DNA from: CAZWVA01 sp964636885
GTDB taxonomy: Bacteria; Desulfobacterota_D; UBA1144; Nemesobacterales; CSP1-2
Direction of reading: 5' to 3'
Length of the DNA stretch: 44,766 nucleotides
Assembly: GCA_964636885.1 (NCBI GenBank)
Contig: CAZWVA010000015.1
Location: 1 to 44,766 of the forward strand
Shown here: piece after piece, positions 40,191 to 44,766 of the stretch
Layout: every line of letters starts with the position of its first letter
Numbering within the stretch: position 1 is the stretch's first letter
Translations under genes and position numbers: made by a program
The notes under the pieces: model-generated
Told to the model about the DNA's origin: nothing
Seen by the model: the letters and a program-made list of their open reading frames with translations, nothing else
Databases searched by the model: none

Positions 40191-43100
40191 TTAAACCTCC
40201 AATAGGTCCCTTATCCCCTTTATCGGAATCCTTATCCAGTCGGGACGGTTGTTTAGTTCATAACCGAGTTCATATACGGCCTTCTCCAGGAGATACGCCT
40301 TAAGCATTATATCGAGCTCCTCCCTGTCCTTCGGGATAAAAGGCGCGTCCTTTACCGTGTTAAGATACGAACCCAAGAAAATCCCTGAAACACATCTGTA
40401 CCAGAGAACGGCCCAGGGTTCTAGCCTTCCCGGTTCCTCGGACCCGAACGCGGTGTCTTTTAGAAGTGAACTATAGGCCGCATAGTGAAACGACCTTATC
40501 ATACCCGCCACGTCCCTTAGAGGCGATCTCTTAAGCCTCCTTTCACTCAAGGCCCTGGCAGGCTCGCCCTCAAGATCAATGATGATAAAATCGTTCCCCG
40601 TCATTAGCACCTGGCCTAAATGGTAGTCCCCGTGTATCCTTATTTTCATGGCCGATATTCTTCTCCTAGAAAGAGATACGAAGCGCTCGATTATCTGTCT
40701 CTCCAGGCCAGATACCTGATTGGCCTCCTCCCTTAGGTCTTCGGGCAGCTTTTTTAGGTTTCTCCTTAGGAGCCCGAAGACCCTCTTTGTAAGGCTCTGC
40801 ATGGACTGGTAGAGGGACCTCTGATATAAGACCGAGAAGGGCTCAGGTGCAAAATCCGGATCCTCCGTATCCGAGGAGAGAGCAAGGTGAAACTCGGCCG
40901 TCCTCCTTCCCAGAAGCCTCGTCATTTCAATAAAGACCCCGCCTATCAACTCCTGAAGGAGTAGGGGTACATCCCCTAAGGCAACATCCAATATGGAGGA
41001 AGGGAGCCTTGGTGTCTCCTGGATCTCCATCCTTCTCGATAGCACCCTCTCAAAATACCCTCTCAGAGAGTCGAGTGCGTATTTCCAAGCGTCTCCTTGA
41101 TTTGGAATGAAGGCCTGGAGTATACCCACCACTATAGGCTTGGATTCCTGCCTTCTATACTCTATGGCCCCTAAGAAGGGCGAGACGTTTGGGAAAGACG
41201 CATTCTCCGTAAGGAACCTCCCAACCTCTAGATCGGGGTTTATACCCTCGTCAATGCGCCTGAAGAGCTTAAGGAAGAGATCGTTCCCGTATAGAATAGA
41301 TGAATTGCTCTGTTCTGCCTGAAGGACCTGGGATCTTTTTGAGAAGAGCACCCCTTCGTCATCGAACCTCTTAAAGGACCTCCCATGATAGGCGAGGAGT
41401 TGTCCATTGACTCCCCTAGCGCTACTCCTTCTTGCGATCATCCAGAGGAGGTTCTTACGGAACCCCTCGTCGTATACGGCGTCGTAGATGACCCCATAGC
41501 CGTCCTCGCATCTTAGACGTGAAAGAACCCTGCTCGGATCCTCCCTGACGACCCTCTCAGCCGTATCCCCCACCGCAAATGAAAGTGGGAGAAGGTACAT
41601 ATCGGATGTCCCCTCCGTATACCTAACCTCGAGGAAGAGGAGGCGTGATAGGGAGGAATTCCTCTCTATGGGGATGTTCTCAACGATTCTAACCCCCTGT
41701 ATGTTCCTTCCCTTTCCACCGAACCACCTGTGCCCCTGGATGTAAGGGGGGAGCACCTCCTCTAGATCCTCTCTTGCCCTTCCATTAAAGACCGTATCCC
41801 AGGCCCCGTTTACGACTAGCTCAGGGATAACCTCCCTCCCCCTCACCCTTATTTCGCTCTCCTCCTCCTTCCTAAGCAAGAACCAGAAGTAATCGTAAAA
41901 GCCCAGGGTAAGTACATATGGGGACTCCTTCCTTATAGGGGGAAACCTGTTTCCGCTAAAAACCTCCTGAGGTATATAGCCCGAAAATCTCGAGAGGTCG
42001 AGTTCAACTACCTGTGAAAACCTTGAGAGATTAACCACAACGAGGATGCTCTCGTCCCCGTACTGACGAATAAAGGCGAGGACCTTGGGGTTACTCGTAT
42101 TAAGAAACTCGATCGTTCCCCTACCGAAGGCTTTGAAACGCTTCCTCATACCTATAACCCGCCTCATCCACCAGAGGAGGGAAGAGAGGTTCTTTTCCTG
42201 ATTCTCCACGTTAACGGCCTCATAGTGGTACTCCGGGTCTATGATTATGGGTAGGTAGAGCTTTTGTGGGTTTGCCCTGGAGAACCCGGCGTTTCTATCC
42301 GCACTCCACTGCATCGGGGTCCTCACACCGTTTCTATCCCCAAGGTAGTAGTTGTCCCCCATGCCTATCTCGTCACCATAGTAGATGATGGGGGTTCCGG
42401 GGAGGGAAAAGAGGAGGATGTTCATAAGCTCTATCTTCCTTCTGTGGTTTCCGAGAAGGGGAGACAGGCGCCTTCGGATTCCGAGGTTTATCCTGGCCAT
42501 CTGATCCCTGGCGTAGACCCTGTACATATAATCCCTCTCCTCATCCGTTACCATCTCGAGTGTGAGCTCGTCGTGGTTCCTAAGAAATAGCGCCCACTGA
42601 CAGTTCTCAGGTATAGGAGGGGTCTGATCCATTATGTCTATTATCGGGAATCCGTCCTCCATCCAAGACGCCATGAACATCCTTGGCATCACTGGGAAGT
42701 GGAACGCCATATGGCACTCGTCTCCGTTTCCAAAATAGGCGGCTGCGTCTTCAGGCCACTGGTTCGCCTCGGCAAGGAGCATTCTGTTTTTAAACCTGGC
42801 ATCGATATGAGCCCTAAGCCTCTTCAGGAACTCGTAGGTCTCGGGCAGGTTTTCGCAACTCGTTCCCTCCCTCTCAAAGATATACGGAACCGCATCCAGG
42901 CGCATACCGTCAACCCCCATCTCCATCCAGTAATCTATGATTTTGAACATGGCCTTTTGGACCTGTGGGTTATCGTAGTTTAGATCCGGCTGATGTGAGT
43001 AGAAGCGATGCCAGTAGTAGGCCTTTGCAACCGGGTCCCAAGCCCAGTTAGACGTCTCAAAGTCCTTGAATATTATCCTTGCTTCCTTATACCTCTCAGG

Positions 43101-43523
43101 GGTGTCACTCCACACGTAGAATCTCCTCCAAGCGGAACCCGGCTTTGCCCTTCTCGCCTTTTGAAACCAGGCGTGTTGATCCGATGTGTGGTTTAAAACG
43201 AGTTCAGTAATGACCCTTATCCCCGCCCTGTGCGCCTCCCTCAGGAACTCCCTAAAGTCCCTAAGGGTTCCGTATCCGGGATGGACCCTTAGATAATCAG
43301 ATATATCGTACCCGTCGTCCCTTAGGGGTGATGGATAGAATGGGAGAAGCCATATGGCCGTTATTCCCAGTTCCTTAAGGTAATCGAGCTTCTCCGTAAG
43401 CCCCTTAAAGTCCCCTATTCCATCGCTGTTACTATCGTAGAAGGCCTTTATGTGAAGCTCATAGATAACCGCATCCTTATACCAAAGGGGATCGTCATCG
43501 AGATAGGTTTCGTTCCGGGGCAT
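40191..43523 (-). CDS. treS: Trehalose synthase / maltokinase fusion (TreS-Pep2)
   Basis: The 1110-residue bifunctional protein interconverts trehalose and maltose and then phosphorylates maltose to maltose 1-phosphate. The N-terminal half (about 10-545) is a GH13 TreS domain with nucleophile Asp210 (VDGMRLDAVPY), acid/base Glu252 (LLAEANQWPED) and RNHDELTLEM. The C-terminal half (from about 590, LPPYIQGHRWFGGKGRNIQG) is maltokinase, with kinase motifs RIHGDYHLGQVL and FIIIDLEGEPAR. Fusion of these enzymes is known from many GlgE-pathway bacteria. It lies 12 bases after glgE and makes the substrate for it. Confidence 0.97.
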   Translation of the reverse strand: MPRNETYLDDDPLWYKDAVIYELHIKAFYDSNSDGIGDFKGLTEKLDYLKELGITAIWLLPFYPSPLRDDGYDISDYLRVHPGYGTLRDFREFLREAHRAGIRVITELVLNHTSDQHAWFQKARRAKPGSAWRRFYVWSDTPERYKEARIIFKDFETSNWAWDPVAKAYYWHRFYSHQPDLNYDNPQVQKAMFKIIDYWMEMGVDGMRLDAVPYIFEREGTSCENLPETYEFLKRLRAHIDARFKNRMLLAEANQWPEDAAAYFGNGDECHMAFHFPVMPRMFMASWMEDGFPIIDIMDQTPPIPENCQWALFLRNHDELTLEMVTDEERDYMYRVYARDQMARINLGIRRRLSPLLGNHRRKIELMNILLFSLPGTPIIYYGDEIGMGDNYYLGDRNGVRTPMQWSADRNAGFSRANPQKLYLPIIIDPEYHYEAVNVENQEKNLSSLLWWMRRVIGMRKRFKAFGRGTIEFLNTSNPKVLAFIRQYGDESILVVVNLSRFSQVVELDLSRFSGYIPQEVFSGNRFPPIRKESPYVLTLGFYDYFWFLLRKEEESEIRVRGREVIPELVVNGAWDTVFNGRAREDLEEVLPPYIQGHRWFGGKGRNIQGVRIVENIPIERNSSLSRLLFLEVRYTEGTSDMYLLPLSFAVGDTAERVVREDPSRVLSRLRCEDGYGVIYDAVYDEGFRKNLLWMIARRSSARGVNGQLLAYHGRSFKRFDDEGVLFSKRSQVLQAEQSNSSILYGNDLFLKLFRRIDEGINPDLEVGRFLTENASFPNVSPFLGAIEYRRQESKPIVVGILQAFIPNQGDAWKYALDSLRGYFERVLSRRMEIQETPRLPSSILDVALGDVPLLLQELIGGVFIEMTRLLGRRTAEFHLALSSDTEDPDFAPEPFSVLYQRSLYQSMQSLTKRVFGLLRRNLKKLPEDLREEANQVSGLERQIIERFVSLSRRRISAMKIRIHGDYHLGQVLMTGNDFIIIDLEGEPARALSERRLKRSPLRDVAGMIRSFHYAAYSSLLKDTAFGSEEPGRLEPWAVLWYRCVSGIFLGSYLNTVKDAPFIPKDREELDIMLKAYLLEKAVYELGYELNNRPDWIRIPIKGIRDLLEV

Positions 43524-43535
43524 TAAACGACCTCC

Positions 43536-44766
43536 TTAAATAAAGTAATCAAAATCCGTCTCCCTTTTAAGCTTCCTCCTCAGCCTCAGGATCCGTGCAG
43601 GAGAGATCGCAGGGTTCAGTTCCACGAAGTTGCGCTCCCCATGCCATATGTATTTATCATCACTTAAGAGGTCGTGAACGAGGTAAGGCTGATGGGGATC
43701 TATTCCGAGTTCGACCAGAGGAACCTTAACCCATCCAGACTGGGTGTGATGCGGATCGAGGTTCACCAAAACGAGTATCACGTTTGATAGGTCATGGGTC
43801 GCCTTTCCATAAAAGAGGATGTACTCGTTATCCACCTCATAGAACCTCAGGTTTCGGGTCATCTGAAGCGCCGGATTATCCCTCCTTATTCCGTTTACCC
43901 TGGCTATAAAGTCCTTGAGGTTTCCCGGCTGATCCCAGTCCCAAACCCTTATCTCGTACTTTTCTGAGTCCAGATACTCTTCCCTCCCAGGTAGAGCCTC
44001 GCTTACACAGAGTTCAAATGCCGGACCGTATATCCCGTAGTTTGATGATAGGGTCGCCGCAAGTACGAGTCGCATCATGAAGGCGGGCCTTCCCCCAAAC
44101 TGTAGGTGCTCCGGAAGTATATCCGGAGTGTTGGGCCAGAAATTAGGTCTAAAGTATTCCCCGACCGAGGTTTCCGTGATCTCCGTGAGATACTCGGTGA
44201 ATTCCCTCTTTGTGTTTCTCCATGTGAAGTACGTATAGGACTGTGTAAATCCTATCTTTGCAAGACGGTACATAACGCTCGGCCTCGTAAAGGCCTCCGA
44301 GAGGAAGATGACATCCGGATAGTCCCTCTTTACCTCCTTTATGAGCCACTGCCAGAACGGAAAGGGCTTTGTGTGGGGATTATCAACGCGGAATATACGT
44401 ATCCCCTTTTCGACCCAGAAAAGAACAACGCTCTTTAGCTCCTCCCAGAGCCCACGCCAGTTATCCGTCTCAAAGTTAAGGGGAAGCACGTCTTCATACC
44501 TCTTCGGGGGATTCTCAGCACACTGAACCGTTCCATCCGGGCGCCATTTAAACCACTCGGGAAGATCCCTGAGATAGGGATGATCGGGAGAGCACTGAAA
44601 GGCAAGATCCAATGCGATCTCAATCCCGAAGTCCCTTGCCCTATTTACCAGCCTCTCGAAGTCCTCAAGGGTTCCGAGTTTGGGATGAATGGACTTGTGC
44701 CCTCCCTCCTCCGAACCGATGGCCCAGGGACTGCCCACATCGTCCGGCCCTGCATTGGGAGAGTTG
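43536..44766 (-). CDS. glgE: Alpha-1,4-glucan:maltose-1-phosphate maltosyltransferase, N-terminal part outside the window
   Basis: The frame is open through the right edge, so the GTG at 44738 is not the start; residues before it (NAGPDDVGSPWAIGS) match the GlgE core. About 409 C-terminal residues are present. GlgE is a GH13_3 enzyme that transfers maltosyl units from maltose 1-phosphate to glucan chains. The nucleophile is in IRIFRVDNPHTKPFPFW and the acid/base Glu in VIFLSEAFTRP. The segment GGHKSIHPKLGTLEDF is diagnostic. It is the first of the three adjacent glucan genes in transcription order. The N-terminal domains and promoter lie outside the window. Confidence 0.95.
   Translation of the reverse strand, partial: NSPNAGPDDVGSPWAIGSEEGGHKSIHPKLGTLEDFERLVNRARDFGIEIALDLAFQCSPDHPYLRDLPEWFKWRPDGTVQCAENPPKRYEDVLPLNFETDNWRGLWEELKSVVLFWVEKGIRIFRVDNPHTKPFPFWQWLIKEVKRDYPDVIFLSEAFTRPSVMYRLAKIGFTQSYTYFTWRNTKREFTEYLTEITETSVGEYFRPNFWPNTPDILPEHLQFGGRPAFMMRLVLAATLSSNYGIYGPAFELCVSEALPGREEYLDSEKYEIRVWDWDQPGNLKDFIARVNGIRRDNPALQMTRNLRFYEVDNEYILFYGKATHDLSNVILVLVNLDPHHTQSGWVKVPLVELGIDPHQPYLVHDLLSDDKYIWHGERNFVELNPAISPARILRLRRKLKRETDFDYFI

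Overview
This window comes from a diderm (Gram-negative-type) bacterium. It encodes a Wza-like outer-membrane polysaccharide exporter, a Wzc-type chain-length kinase, an O-antigen-ligase-like protein, several lipoproteins with lipoboxes and LipB. Gene pairs such as holA/rpsT and xseB-ispA-tlyA, the heavy use of AGA/AGG and ATA codons and the presence of DivIVA fit a deep-branching or Desulfobacterota/Nitrospirota-like lineage. I cannot name a taxon from the sequence alone. There is no rRNA operon, CRISPR array, phage or insertion sequence. Protein-coding density is high.

Positions 1-12.4 kb (all minus strand) hold a cell-surface polysaccharide cluster. In transcription order it contains a riboswitch-controlled secreted zincin-like lipoprotein, a FecR-like exported protein, Wza, Wzc, a DivIVA protein with six 29-residue repeats, a TPR/jelly-roll anchored protein, a J-domain/LysM membrane protein, GDP-mannose 4,6-dehydratase, an ABC-2 permease and a glycosyltransferase cut by the window edge. 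An O-antigen-ligase-like gene diverges from it at 12.9 kb and is followed by ndk and a YdcF-like gene.

The most notable element is a cyclic-di-GMP class I (GEMM) riboswitch at about 12492-12590 on the minus strand. It lies 5' of the secreted zincin-like gene. The ribosome-binding site of that gene is locked in an 11-bp hairpin. A stand-alone MshEN (c-di-GMP-binding) protein at 28.4-28.9 kb gives a second c-di-GMP link.

Positions 15.5-20.4 kb are housekeeping genes: lipB, holA, rpsT, a transaldolase-like aldolase, tlyA, ispA and xseB. Positions 20.5-26.2 kb hold a cation/proton antiporter with USP domains and a large GAF/PAS hybrid histidine kinase; both use CGN arginine codons more than their neighbours. 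Positions 26.5-30.4 kb hold an SDR reductase, a class III PHA synthase, the MshEN protein, initiator tRNA-fMet, a small coiled-coil lipoprotein and a DnaQ-WYL fusion.

Positions 30.5-38.1 kb hold hemC, hemA, an RNase II/R family gene, pyrG, rdgB and rph. Positions 38.2-44.8 kb hold the GlgE pathway (glgB, a treS-maltokinase fusion, and glgE cut by the window edge), which turns trehalose into branched alpha-glucan. Several genes (lipB, the RNase gene, holA, the ligase gene) have a -10-like hexamer only 7-18 bases before their start codon and no Shine-Dalgarno sequence, suggesting leaderless or near-leaderless mRNAs.
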